Below are positions 1-10,300 of a stretch of 64,000 nt of DNA, piece by piece. The DNA is from Aliiglaciecola sp. LCG003 (GTDB lineage: Bacteria > Pseudomonadota > Gammaproteobacteria > Enterobacterales > Alteromonadaceae), in assembly GCF_030316135.1 (NCBI RefSeq), contig NZ_CP128185.1:1798001-1862000 (forward strand), read 5' to 3'. Within the stretch, counting starts at the first letter, position 1; each line of letters begins with the position of its first letter. Position numbers and translations under genes: made by a program. The notes under the pieces are model-generated. The model searched no databases. It was not told where the DNA came from and saw only the letters and a list, made by a program, of their open reading frames with translations.

Positions 1-275
1 TACTGATCTACACCTTGGACCAATAAAGACCATGCACCTATGCAGTGCTGTTCAAAATCCTCAATAGGACCCTGTTGTACCGTCCATTTATCACCTTGAT
101 TGACAACTATTCTAGAATCTACCATTTCCTCTTGGGCTAAACCGGCTAATTCGTTTTCATCAAGAGGATCAATAAAATCCACAAAGCCATTGCGGATAAT
201 TACTGGCTGCTTCTGCCAATATTGATCCAGGAATTGTTGGGGATCTGCCAAGTTTAGTAAGTATTTCAATTGCAT
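1..275 (-). CDS. roxA: Ribosomal protein L16 arginine hydroxylase, N-terminal part (truncated by window edge)
   Basis: The minus-strand frame from an ATG at 275 stays open to the window edge (91 codons). The translation begins MQLKYLLNLADPQQFL and continues through WQKQPVIIRNGF, DPLDENELAGLAQE and VDSRIV, the pattern of E. coli YcfD/RoxA (WQKRPVV, FIDPISPDELAGLA, VDSRLV). The family are JmjC-fold Fe(II)/2-oxoglutarate oxygenases that hydroxylate an arginine of ribosomal protein L16. The metal-binding HxD..H residues lie further downstream and are outside the window, so activity cannot be judged. The frame is too short and too close to the edge to infer an operon. Confidence 0.85.
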   Translation of the reverse strand, partial: MQLKYLLNLADPQQFLDQYWQKQPVIIRNGFVDFIDPLDENELAGLAQEEMVDSRIVVNQGDKWTVQQGPIEDFEQHCIGAWSLLVQGVDQ

Positions 276-344
276 GATTATATCAATCCTGGGTTATATG
301 AGCCGGTATTCTGGGCAATATGCGCCAGCCTAACTTGCCGATAA

Positions 345-1577
345 TTAAGCTGACAGAACATAAACATCAATTGTACCAAGGCCTTTGGCATTAATCTTTG
401 TTTTGGGCTCAAAAGCTAATAAATGATTGGATAGCTCATAGGTGGACTGGCAAACTTGGATGCGATCAATTTGACCATTGCTCTCAATTCTGGCGGCTCG
501 ATTGACAGTGTCTCCCCACACGTCAAAAGCATAACTATTACGTCCGACGATGCCGCAAATTAACGTACCTGTGGCGATGCCAACCCGCACTTCCAGTTGA
601 ATGTTGAGCTGTTGATTGGTTTTTTGCACACTGGCCAGCAGGGCCATGGCCCCGCGGCAACACGTTATTGATGGGCAAGCTTGCGCCTCCAGCACACCAC
701 ATACCGCCATATACTGATCGCCATTTGTTTTAATTTTCTCGAGACCATGTTGTAGCGCTAGGGTATCAAAATTTTGATATAGGGTATCTAACACCTTAAT
801 CAATTTTTGCTTATCAGTGTTGTGACAAAACTGAGTGTAATCAACAATATCGATAAATAGCACACTGCCAAAGTGATATTGTGCCGGTATTGATGTATTC
901 ACCTTATGGGAGGAATCGAGTAATTTATTAATAATGCGCTCTGGTAGGGTTTTAAATAGCACCTGATGTATTTTTGCTTTGTGATGTGTTGCTCTTGAAT
1001 AGGCTAGACGATGATTTTGATGCACTAGCGTGCAAGATATTAACGCGGCTAAAAACAAAAATAGTGTGTTACCTAGGGTTAATATGGTTTCTTCTATTGT
1101 TACACCGTTGTTTTTTTGTAGCCTGTTCAGCCAATAAAATTCCAAGCCGCAATAACAACAAAAGTAGATAAATAGGTTTATCCTTACTTGACGATACTCC
1201 CATGCTTGGTACAAAAAGGGGCTGACAAAAAGGGCCACTAAAAAGAAAAAATGAAAGTGTAGGTTCGTTTTCCACGCCAAACTGGAAACAGATATTAAGG
1301 AAATGTAAGCCAACATAAATAAGGCTCGACCGCTTAGAAAGTGGCCGTATTTATTGAGCAATAAGACTGAAAAAAAGAGCGGTATGTGGATACATGAATT
1401 TAATAATACCCAGATACCACTATATTGCCAAAACCAACCAATTAGTGGTAACTGCGCGATGAGTAGCACATTGATCATCAAAACCAATATATTGATAATT
1501 TTTAGAGGGCTAATATCATCTAAATGATTAGTGTCTACGCCTAAAAAGGCAATGTATTTGAACCATTTTTTGAACAT
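345..1577 (-). CDS. Membrane-anchored class III adenylate/guanylate cyclase
   Basis: This 410-residue protein has about six hydrophobic segments in its first 190 residues and a class III nucleotide cyclase domain at about 235-410. Visible catalytic features are FIDIVDYT (two metal Asp), KTNGDQY (a Lys where adenylate-specific enzymes carry the purine-selecting residue) and FDVWGDTVNRAARIES (Asp, Asn and Arg of the second half-site). Lys plus Asp suggest ATP as substrate, giving cAMP; this is inference. The ATG at 1577 follows AAAGGATC at good spacing on the minus strand. It reads the same way as cdd upstream, with an 83-bp gap. The membrane module resembles the general MASE-type architecture but I cannot name it. 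Confidence 0.85.
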   Translation of the reverse strand: MFKKWFKYIAFLGVDTNHLDDISPLKIINILVLMINVLLIAQLPLIGWFWQYSGIWVLLNSCIHIPLFFSVLLLNKYGHFLSGRALFMLAYISLISVSSLAWKTNLHFHFFFLVALFVSPFLYQAWEYRQVRINLFIYFCCYCGLEFYWLNRLQKNNGVTIEETILTLGNTLFLFLAALISCTLVHQNHRLAYSRATHHKAKIHQVLFKTLPERIINKLLDSSHKVNTSIPAQYHFGSVLFIDIVDYTQFCHNTDKQKLIKVLDTLYQNFDTLALQHGLEKIKTNGDQYMAVCGVLEAQACPSITCCRGAMALLASVQKTNQQLNIQLEVRVGIATGTLICGIVGRNSYAFDVWGDTVNRAARIESNGQIDRIQVCQSTYELSNHLLAFEPKTKINAKGLGTIDVYVLSA

Positions 1578-1660
1578 TGGCGATCCTTTGCCAACTACTT
1601 GTAATCTAATTCAAAACTAGCACACCGCTTGGATTAAGCTACTGTCCTTTACGTACAGTT

Positions 1661-2053
1661 TTAATCTAATTCAAAGGCAAATGGTAACAATTCAGCGATA
1701 CTAAGGGTCTTCGTCCTACCGTTTTTATCGCTCATTATTATCTGCGTGTCAGAATCGGAGAATTCCTTTATTTTTTGTCTGCAGCCGCCACAGGGAGGGC
1801 AAAATTTATCAATCGGACTGGCAATGACGATTTTAGAGATTTTCTTACCACCTGCGACTATCATTGCCGAAATGGCACTCGCTTCTGCGCATTGGCCCAG
1901 TGGATACGCCGCATTTTCCACATTGCAGCCAGCATAGGTTTCATTATTGTCAGCCTGCAAGGCAGAACCGACCTTAAATCCTGAGTAAGGGGAGTAAGAA
2001 AATGCCTGCGCCTTTTGTGCGACTTCGATCAGAGTTTGTGTATCGTCTTTCAA
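1661..2053 (-). CDS. cdd: Cytidine deaminase (short homotetrameric type)
   Basis: The 130 residues match the short tetrameric cytidine deaminases, which convert cytidine or deoxycytidine to uridine or deoxyuridine in pyrimidine salvage. The zinc and catalytic motifs are present: CNVENAAYP followed by GQCAEASAI (CAE, with Cys as ligand and Glu as acid/base) and PCGGCRQ (two further Cys ligands). Length is normal for the family. It is the upstream gene of a possible two-gene minus-strand unit with the cyclase-like protein. A 14-base direct repeat (TAATCTAATTCAAA, near 1602 and 1662) lies between the two genes and spans the cdd stop. Confidence 0.95.
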   Translation of the reverse strand: MKDDTQTLIEVAQKAQAFSYSPYSGFKVGSALQADNNETYAGCNVENAAYPLGQCAEASAISAMIVAGGKKISKIVIASPIDKFCPPCGGCRQKIKEFSDSDTQIIMSDKNGRTKTLSIAELLPFAFELD

Positions 2054-2279
2054 AAATAAGTTGCTCTATCTAATGCTAAGCCCATCAGTGTGCGACAAAA
2101 TGCCCCGTGATGACAAGTGTAAACATCAAACTTAAGGCTGTAATCGCGCAATTTCTTTACATTTGATGGGGAATAAGCGACCCTTGAGGCCCTGTATAAT
2201 ACCGAAGTAAGGGTTTATTTCGATATTATCAGTTTAGCTTATTTTTCTTTTCATTTCGTATTCTGGTATCGACATATTA

Positions 2280-3173
2280 ATGATGAATTTTCGCAACCTT
2301 TTAATATTAAGTTTTCTGACAGCGCCTTTGTTCGGTTGTTCTATTCATGCTGGCAACGCTATGAACTCAAAAGTGGAAAGCATTTTAATTCCTGAGCCAC
2401 AGCCGGCCAACTTTCGTTCTCAACTTGCTATTGCCCGTTATAATCAGATATTAGAACAATCCTCTTTAAGCAATGACGAGCGTGCAGAATTAATGTTTTC
2501 AAGAGGGACTCACTACGACAATGTTGGTTTAGCTGGTTTAGCCCAGTATGATTTTGGTATGGCAAGGCAACTCAAGCCTGATTTAGCAGAAGCCCATAAT
2601 GCTATTGGAATTCACTACACCCAACAAATGGATTTTATCGAAGCATACGAGTCATTCGACTCTGCTTTGGAAATTAATCCTGAATTGGATTTTGCTGTGC
2701 TCAATCGTGGCATTGCTTTGTATTATGGTAAGCGCACCGACCTAGCCATTACTGACTTAAATCGGTTTTATAGCCAAGACGATGACAATCCCTTTGCCGC
2801 CTTGTGGTTGTTTTTAGCCCAGCGTGAGCTAGATGAAAAAACGGCCATAGAGCAACTTAAATTAAACCGCAAGAGGCTTGATAACGGTAATTGGGCGACT
2901 ATTATTGTTGATTTTTATTTGGGCAATATAACCCGTAATAAATTATTAAATGACTTTGTGCTGGAGGTGAAAAATCTCAATGAATTGAACCAACGGATGT
3001 GCGAAGTATATTTTTATATGGGAAAATACTACGGCAACAAAGGTCAACGGGGGCTTGCGCTAAACTATTTTAAAATGGTGCTTAGCACCAATATCTACGA
3101 ATATGTGGAACATCGGTATTCGCGCATTGAAATAGATCTTTTGCGTAAGCAAAAAAAAGTAAATAACTCTTAA
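2280..3173 (+). CDS. nlpI: Lipoprotein NlpI (TPR-containing)
   Basis: This 297-residue protein starts with a lipoprotein signal (LLILSFLTAPLFGC, lipid Cys at residue 20 counting from the first of two tandem ATGs). TPR-like helical repeats follow, with the signatures AELMFSRGTHYDNVGL, AEAHNAIGIHYTQ and DFAVLNRGIALYY. E. coli NlpI is an outer-membrane adaptor that delivers substrates to the protease Prc and scaffolds peptidoglycan hydrolases. In many gammaproteobacteria it follows pnp; here it does not, and the 226 bp upstream hold no gene. No strong ribosome binding site precedes either ATG. Confidence 0.92.
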   Translation: MMNFRNLLILSFLTAPLFGCSIHAGNAMNSKVESILIPEPQPANFRSQLAIARYNQILEQSSLSNDERAELMFSRGTHYDNVGLAGLAQYDFGMARQLKPDLAEAHNAIGIHYTQQMDFIEAYESFDSALEINPELDFAVLNRGIALYYGKRTDLAITDLNRFYSQDDDNPFAALWLFLAQRELDEKTAIEQLKLNRKRLDNGNWATIIVDFYLGNITRNKLLNDFVLEVKNLNELNQRMCEVYFYMGKYYGNKGQRGLALNYFKMVLSTNIYEYVEHRYSRIEIDLLRKQKKVNNS

Positions 3174-3200
3174 TGACGTTACTCCTTTGACATCAGTGCC

Positions 3201-4628
3201 ATGATTATTCATCCCACAATCTTGGCTATTGGTGCTTGTGCACTGCTGCTATTTCTGCACTCAGATCACTGCCACAATAGTCAACGAATTAAAAGAAATT
3301 TAGCCAACGAAAATAGCATTCTTCCTCAGCTTTATTTACTGGCAAAACAAGGTGAACAAGGCGCATTGCTCGGATTAACCCAAGCCGCGATGGCTCAAAA
3401 TTCCCAGCATTGGTTGCGTCTTGCGGCCAATTTGGGCGAGCCGAATGCGCTGTTTGAATTAGCTCAATTAGCACCGTCACAGGATTCTAGGCAAGTCTTA
3501 CTTGAGCGCGCGGCGCGATTAGGACATCCACAGAGTAGTTATCAGTTGGGGGTATTACACAGCAACCCTCAGGTAGCGCTTCGGCATTACGAAAATGCTG
3601 CCAGAGGCGGAGATCCCCGAGGAATTGTCGCCCTTTACAACCTGTTAGTAGCATTAAATCGCCAAGAGGACGCTCTGCTATGGTTACAACAGGCTGCCAG
3701 TTGGGATGAGAGTGCAGCTATTAATTATGCTCAGTCCTTATGGTTAAACAACGATATCAACGCTAGTGTGCAAGTATTGCGCGCTGCCCAGTCCAAAGGC
3801 TTTGGCCGTGCTCAGAAGCTATTAGAACAAGTACCAGCAATATCAGCCGAGGCTGTCTCCCAGGTACTGGCAAATAACAAGCAACCATCTTGTCAGATTA
3901 AGATTCAATTCGTGGCCAGCTCATTACTGGCTTTACAAAATATTCATCAGCTAAAGTCAGAGTTCAGCCAAGATACCCGTTTTCAAGGCTTCCCAATCTG
4001 CTTTAATGCAGTTATTGCTGTGACACCAGAACGTCTGCAATGCAGTGATGATCTCTCTGCTAGATTGCAATGCAACTTAGCACCATTAATTGAGCAGGCT
4101 AGAGCAGCTGATTTTACTCACGCCATTGTGATTGGCGAGCATGGAAAGGCCAATGTACATAACGGAGTGATGTATCTTGACAGACAAGACTCTTATCAAG
4201 TCTTCGTGCATGAATTGGCTCATTTTGCAGGATTTGTAGATGAATATAGTTTGACTGAATCGTTGGCCAAATCATTTTGTCAGGGTGAAGCTGCCCCTAA
4301 TTTGGTCTTTGATGATGCTCGACCACTATGGTCAGCCACCCATTTTGCGGCGTATAAATCATTTCAGCCGAACATGGCTTTAATCGAAACTGACACTTGC
4401 TCATCCACTAAAAGACGAGCATTTAAACCTGTTTCTCAAACAACCTTCATGGAACACCATGATTTGGGTAATATTCCTTCTTTGTATTTAAAAATATGGC
4501 TAGATGTGTTGAATTCTCCTGAAAAACTCACTCCGATTTATGTTAACTTCGCCCAATATTATGAAATGATGGGGGAGCAGGACAAAGCTGACACTTGGTG
4601 GCAAAAATACGCTGATTTCCAGAGTTGA
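3201..4628 (+). CDS. Sel1/TPR-repeat protein with zinc-metalloprotease-like HExxH motif
   Basis: This 475-residue protein begins with a hydrophobic N-terminus (residues 3-20, signal or anchor). Sel1-like helical repeats fill roughly 40-210, with motifs such as GEQGALLGL, GEPNALFELA, GHPQSSYQLG and GGDPRGIVALY. A C-terminal region carries HELAHFAGFVDEY (about 337-349), an HExxHxxGxxDEY arrangement like that of gluzincin/metzincin-type peptidases, and Cys pairs that could form disulfides. It starts 27 bp after nlpI on the same strand, so the two are probably cotranscribed. NlpI is an adaptor for an envelope protease, so an envelope role is a fair inference. The substrate is unknown and I do not recognise a named family. 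Confidence 0.75.
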   Translation: MIIHPTILAIGACALLLFLHSDHCHNSQRIKRNLANENSILPQLYLLAKQGEQGALLGLTQAAMAQNSQHWLRLAANLGEPNALFELAQLAPSQDSRQVLLERAARLGHPQSSYQLGVLHSNPQVALRHYENAARGGDPRGIVALYNLLVALNRQEDALLWLQQAASWDESAAINYAQSLWLNNDINASVQVLRAAQSKGFGRAQKLLEQVPAISAEAVSQVLANNKQPSCQIKIQFVASSLLALQNIHQLKSEFSQDTRFQGFPICFNAVIAVTPERLQCSDDLSARLQCNLAPLIEQARAADFTHAIVIGEHGKANVHNGVMYLDRQDSYQVFVHELAHFAGFVDEYSLTESLAKSFCQGEAAPNLVFDDARPLWSATHFAAYKSFQPNMALIETDTCSSTKRRAFKPVSQTTFMEHHDLGNIPSLYLKIWLDVLNSPEKLTPIYVNFAQYYEMMGEQDKADTWWQKYADFQS

Positions 4629-4734
4629 TAACACCGCATCTTATAACCATGTAGTTAAAAAACTTCGCTGACATACCAAGGATGATGACAAGCTTAGTAT
4701 TAAATTATAATAAAAATCTAAGAGAACCTGTTGT

Positions 4735-6408
4735 ATGTCTATTAGTCCCGAACTATCCCAATTGAAATTTGCTTATCAACACTTCCCCGATGCCATAGCG
4801 GTATTTGATCTTGCTGGTCATTATCTGTTTGCAAATCTGGCTTTCGAACAACAGATAAATGCTCAAATTCCTGTAACTGTGGAAGGGCCCATAAGTCGAT
4901 GGTTAGCACTCTCAGGTGAACAGACAATGGATTGGATTGATGTGCTGCACCAGGCAAAAAATCAGCTTTGGCAAGGCCAGGCATCTATGTCTGATAAGCA
5001 TAGCCATTCATTACATACAACCTTGACATTACATAGTTTAGATCAGCAATTTCTAGTCGGTAAATTCGAACTTAAGCAAGCTGAAACCTGCACCAAGGCA
5101 CTGACTCAATTGGCTTACAAAGATACCTTAACCGGATTAGCTAACCGCTCATTGTTTAATCAATTGTTTGATTACGAGATTAGCCAAGCGCAGCGTTTGG
5201 AACTGCGCTTTGCGGTGTTATTTATCGACTTAGATCGCTTCAAACGGATAAATGACAACTTAGGCCATGATGCTGGCGATGCATTGTTGCTTACGGTGGC
5301 TGAAAGGTTACAAAAGACACTTAGAAAGAGTGATGTGGTTGCCCGATTGGGCGGTGACGAGTTTGTGGTTATTATGAACAATATCAAAGACTCTGAAACT
5401 ATAGCTACAGTGACTGAAAAGCTTATTCGAGAAATTAAAAAGCCAGTTAAAAGTGGTGCTAATATTATGGATGTTGGCTGCAGCGTGGGGATCAGTGTTT
5501 ATCCAGACAACGGTAAAACTGCAGAGGAGTTATTGCAACACGCCGATGCAGCTATGTACCGAGCAAAACATCAAGGCGGGAATGATTACTATTATTTCAG
5601 CGATTCTCTCAATCAAGAATTGCAGGATATTCGCCTAATAGAGAAACAACTCGAAACGGGTTTACGAGAGCATCAATTTGTACCTTATTTCCAACCCGTT
5701 ATTGATATGCGTAATAATCGCCTGATGGGAATAGAATGTTTAGCTAGATGGTGCCACCCACAGCGCGGCATTTTAAGTGCCATCGAATTTATTCCGGTGG
5801 CCAGTAAAATAGGTTTGATCCAAGATATCTTCAACCAGATACTCAAACAGGCATTTTCCTCTTTGCAGCAATGGCGGGTGAAATTGAACTTATCCGTACC
5901 CTTATCGTTAAATATCTCTAGTAAGCAGTTTTATCATCAACAAACCTTTGATGAAATAGAACAGCTTATGCACAGTAATCAGTTAAGCACTGACGCGGTC
6001 AGAATTGAAATCACTGAAAGTACTTTGCAAGAGCAGGGGCCTGAGTTGCTAAAACAATTGGATAGGATCCAATTGGCCGGCTTTAGTATTACCTTGGACG
6101 ACTTTGGTACGGGGTACTCATCGCTACGCTATCTGCAGCAATTACCTGTTGATATTATTAAAATTGACCGCTCTTTTGTACGTAACATAGATAACAGCCC
6201 TCACGACAAGGTCATTGTTAAGGCCATTATTCAGTTAGCTGAAACCTTAGGTATTGCTACGGTTGCAGAGGGCGTTGAAACCCATAAGCAGGCGGCTTAT
6301 TTGAGTGAAAATAATTGTCACATTATGCAAGGATATTTGTTTAGTCCGGCGGTTGCCGCTAAACAGTTTGAAGAATATTTGGTTGCTAACAAAATCATCG
6401 TTAACTGA
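4735..6408 (+). CDS. PAS-GGDEF-EAL cyclic-di-GMP signalling protein
   Basis: These 557 residues comprise a PAS-like sensor (about 8-115), a GGDEF domain (about 125-290) and an EAL domain (about 305-550). There is no clear membrane segment. The cyclase site is intact (ARLGGDEF, 206-210) and has the product-inhibition I-site RKSD five residues upstream (197-200). The phosphodiesterase signature is ECL in place of EAL (334-336), keeping the metal-binding Glu. It also has DDFGTGYSSL and the downstream KIDRSF and AEGVE motifs. Both activities therefore look possible and the net direction cannot be read. It ends convergently with cysZ. Confidence 0.93.
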   Translation: MSISPELSQLKFAYQHFPDAIAVFDLAGHYLFANLAFEQQINAQIPVTVEGPISRWLALSGEQTMDWIDVLHQAKNQLWQGQASMSDKHSHSLHTTLTLHSLDQQFLVGKFELKQAETCTKALTQLAYKDTLTGLANRSLFNQLFDYEISQAQRLELRFAVLFIDLDRFKRINDNLGHDAGDALLLTVAERLQKTLRKSDVVARLGGDEFVVIMNNIKDSETIATVTEKLIREIKKPVKSGANIMDVGCSVGISVYPDNGKTAEELLQHADAAMYRAKHQGGNDYYYFSDSLNQELQDIRLIEKQLETGLREHQFVPYFQPVIDMRNNRLMGIECLARWCHPQRGILSAIEFIPVASKIGLIQDIFNQILKQAFSSLQQWRVKLNLSVPLSLNISSKQFYHQQTFDEIEQLMHSNQLSTDAVRIEITESTLQEQGPELLKQLDRIQLAGFSITLDDFGTGYSSLRYLQQLPVDIIKIDRSFVRNIDNSPHDKVIVKAIIQLAETLGIATVAEGVETHKQAAYLSENNCHIMQGYLFSPAVAAKQFEEYLVANKIIVN

Positions 6409-6443
6409 GCTGATTAAATAATTATTACCCTCAAGTGAAACAG

Positions 6444-6474
6444 TTGGCCTCATGCTCTTAACTCATGAGGCCAA
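6444..6474. terminator. Hairpin between convergent genes
   Basis: A perfect 11-bp inverted repeat (TTGGCCTCATG at 6444-6454, CATGAGGCCAA at 6464-6474) with a 9-nt loop lies between the convergent GGDEF-EAL gene and cysZ. There is no long T-run on either side, so it may be a weak or bidirectional terminator, or an mRNA 3'-end stabiliser. Confidence 0.55.
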
Positions 6475-6486
6475 GATGTAACTCCG

Positions 6487-7236
6487 TTAATTTTGCGGTA
6501 ATTTATGTCGTAAATCATGCACCCACATTGATGTGGCACCACAAATGGCAACAGGCATAACTAAAAAATTAACAATTGGTATCATAGAAAATACACTCAC
6601 CATCACACCAAATGAGAAGCTATTGGTACGACTGGCTTGAAGAGTATGGCGCATTGTTTTGAAGCCAACCTTGTGATTGTCGAAGGGATAGTCACAGTAT
6701 TGAATGGACATCATCCACGCCGAAAACATAAACCACAATATTTGACCAATTACCGGAAGTATAAAGAAGAGCAGTAGAAATCCAATGGCCCGAGGTATGT
6801 AATAAACCAACTTCGCCAGCTCTCTGCCTAAGGTGCGCGGAATATCTTTGACTATATCCAAGACACCGCTGTCTCCCAGTGGCTGACCGGTTAAATGCAA
6901 TTCTACTTTTTCAGCTAACAGTCCATTAAAAGGAGCCGCCACCCAATTGGCTAAGCTCCCAAAAATGAGGGCAAAGACTAACAAGATGCTGATCAATGCC
7001 AGCGGCCATAGAATATAGGTAACTCCGGCTTTAAACCAAGCCAACCATTCCCAATCAGGAATCATGTTGATGATATAGTTAATGCCGCCTTCAATCTGGC
7101 CGACGAGGAAATACAGTGCCACCGAAAAAAGAATTAAATTCACCGCTAGAGGGATAAACACAAAGCGTTTCAGGCCTTTTGTTCTGATCAGACTAAATCC
7201 TTCAAAAAAGTAACTCACACCACTTGCATTTTGCAT
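6487..7236 (-). CDS. cysZ: Sulfate transporter CysZ
   Basis: This 249-residue protein contains several long hydrophobic segments and the conserved CysZ features: an N-terminal SGVSYFFEGF, WVAAPFNGLLAEKVE, an arginine/lysine loop (RTLGRELAKLVYYIPRA) and MSIQYCDYPFDNH near the C-terminus. CysZ is an inner-membrane sulfate uptake protein feeding cysteine biosynthesis. In enterobacteria cysZ sits beside zipA and ligA. Here it diverges from smc, which leads into zipA and ligA, so the neighbourhood is preserved with smc inserted. Length is normal. Confidence 0.93.
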   Translation of the reverse strand: MQNASGVSYFFEGFSLIRTKGLKRFVFIPLAVNLILFSVALYFLVGQIEGGINYIINMIPDWEWLAWFKAGVTYILWPLALISILLVFALIFGSLANWVAAPFNGLLAEKVELHLTGQPLGDSGVLDIVKDIPRTLGRELAKLVYYIPRAIGFLLLFFILPVIGQILWFMFSAWMMSIQYCDYPFDNHKVGFKTMRHTLQASRTNSFSFGVMVSVFSMIPIVNFLVMPVAICGATSMWVHDLRHKLPQN

Positions 7237-7393
7237 CTTTGATTGATTTCCTCAGTTAAAACATTGTTGAATGATGGTTTTTAGTTGCTTTAGTATAACT
7301 TTGTGCTGAATCAATACAAATCCCCAATTGTTACACTTGATGACATTTGGTACATTCGACACAAATTATAATAAAAAATGCCCCATCACCTAA

Positions 7394-10300
7394 ATGCGTC
7401 TAAAAAAAATTAGATTGGCTGGCTTTAAATCCTTCGTGGATCCAACCAATATCCCATTTCCTGATGACATGACAGCGATTGTCGGCCCTAACGGCTGTGG
7501 AAAATCCAATGTGATCGACGCCGTTAGATGGGTTTTAGGTGAAAGCTCAGCTAAGAACCTGCGGGGCGATGCCATGACGGACGTTATATTTAATGGCTCA
7601 TCAGCCCGTAAACCCGTTTCCCAATGTAGCGTAGAATTAGTATTCGACAACACATCCGGTCGCATTCATGGCGAATTTGCTAACTACACCGAGTTATCTG
7701 TGAAACGTCTGGTTACCCGAGAGGCCCAATCAAGTTATTTTTTGAACGGTACTAAATGCCGTCGTCGAGATGTGACCGATATATTTTTAGGGACGGGACT
7801 AGGCCCCCGCAGTTATGCCATCATTGAGCAAGGTACTATTTCCCGATTAATTGAATCTAAGCCTCAAGAGCTGCGGGTATTTATAGAAGAAGCTGCGGGG
7901 ATATCCAAATATAAAGAACGTCGACGGGAAACGGAAAATAGGATCCGTCACACCAAAGAAAACCTCGAAAGACTCGAAGATGTGCGTGGCGAGTTGGGCC
8001 AACAACTTGAAAAGCTACAACGACAGGCCACAGCCGCACGTAAATATACAGAATTAAAACGCAATGAACGTCTTCTTAAAGGCGAGCTTGCGGCGATGCG
8101 TTGGCTGAGCCTAACTCAGCATATTAGTGAACTAGAATCATCTATCAATCAAAAAGAGAACGATATTGAAGGCTTTATTGCCAAACAACGCGGCGAAGAA
8201 AAAGGCATCACTTTATATCGTGAACAGCAACTGAATTTAAAGCAGCAACTTAGCGATCTTCAGCAAGATAATTTCAAAGTGGGTACTGAAATTACCAAGC
8301 TAGAGCAAAATCGCTTACACGCAAAGCAGCGCTCAATGCAGATTGAAACTGAACTTGAAGAGCTTGCCCGCACAATTAAAGAGTCGACTCAGTTTGCCCA
8401 ACAAGAAGAACTTAACATTGCCGATATTGCCGAACAACTCGCTCAAGCTCAACCTACACATGACACGTTAGCGGCCCAATTAGAGCAGGCACAGGAGCAA
8501 CTTTTTGATAGTCAGGAGTTGCTTAGCCGTCACCAATTAACCTGGCAACAACAAGACAGGGATTATCAGTTACTAAAACAACAAGCGCAAAACTGCCACA
8601 GTCAGATACAGTCAACAATGACCATGCAAATGCGTACTCAGCAACGTATCAATGAATTGCTACAAGAACAAAATGAGCTGGAGCAAGATGTACTAGCTGA
8701 ACAAATAGAAAGTTTGCAGCATCAAGTGGCTCAAGCTAAGGGTAGGTTGAATCATGCTAAACAAAATACCGAAGAAGCACAAAAGCACTTAGATGACTTG
8801 AATATAGCCAAGCACACCATTGAACAGAAACTATTTGAGGCTAAGGGTAAGTTGCAACAGCTAGAGGCAAAAATAGCAGCATTAGAGAGTCTGCAAAATG
8901 TTGATTATAGCTATGCTGAGCTTGCCGAACTGCTTCAACAACACAATACCGCTTATCAACCAATGTGGCAGAAATTGCGGATTCAGTCTGGCTGGGAAAC
9001 CGCTTTAGAGGCCGTCACGGCCAATTGGCAGCAGGCTCTATGGCTGGACGGTGACATTGATTTGGAAAAGTGTACAAGGTTACCCTCAGGTAAGTTGATT
9101 CTAGATCTTCATCTTAGCGCCCATAAACCAGAGGGCTCCATCGCAGCGTTAATTGACAACCCCAAGGTACCAGATTGGTTGGGGCAAATTCTGGTCGCCG
9201 ATACCCTTGAGCAAGGTTTAGCGATGCGTGAAACCCTCAATTCAACTCAATCTATCGTCACTTTTGATGGACACTTCTTTAGTCGCCAGTGGATTGATTT
9301 GGGCAGCTCAGATACCCAAGCCGGTATGATAGCCCGTGCAGCCCAAATTAGTCAGTTAGTCGAACAACGTTCACAGTCCCTTAACTATATTGAAAGCGAA
9401 CTGCAAGAAGAACACCAGGGACTACAGGAACAACTTGAAGCCGCCTCGGCAAAACTCAATACAGTGCTAGCAGATTTTAAACAAGCCGAACAGGCGTTAA
9501 CCCAGCAGCAAAACCAACTCAATTTACTAGAGATGCAACACCAGCAAACTCTAATCAGGCAGACTCGCATCAGTGAAGAGTTAAGCCGCCAGCAACAACA
9601 ACTTGAAGATGAAAAATTGCAATCAGAGCAACTTTCCGAACAAGTACAAGAATTAGAAATCCAGATAGATGATCTTGCCCTTCAACTGCTAGATATTGAA
9701 CGCCTTAAAACCCAATACACTGAAACCGTGCAACAGCAGCGGGCTCAGGTTGAGCATTTCACCGCTGAAGGTCATAAGCTTGCTTTATTGATCCAAGATA
9801 GTAAAAGTCAATACATTGGTATTCAGCAAGCCCATCGGCGGACTCAGCAACTCCTCGACAATATGCTCGCCCGTCAATCTCAACTCTTAAAAGAAAGTGA
9901 CCAGGTGTCTCAACCAGCCCAGGAACAGCAAAACACCTTGACGGTTTTGCTGCAACAGCGGATTGAGCTGGAAAAGCAGCAAACCGTTATTTCCGATCAG
10001 TTGGTCGAAGTAGAAAGTTTGTTATCTGCCGCTGAAAAAGGACAGCAGGGCGTGGCAGACAAAGTTCAAATAATGCGTGAGGAATTAGCCGACAAGAAAG
10101 TTCAATGTGAGGGGTACAGGGTCAGAGCGAACAGTACCTTAGAACAATTACGAGATCTTAATCAACCTCTTAAGCAAATTCTCGAAACCCTCCCTAAAGA
10201 GACCGATGAAAGTCAGTGGCAAGCTGACTTGGAAAGGACATCAGCGGCCATAGGTCGTCTTGGTGCGGTAAATTTGGCAGCGGTGGAAGAATTTGATGTG

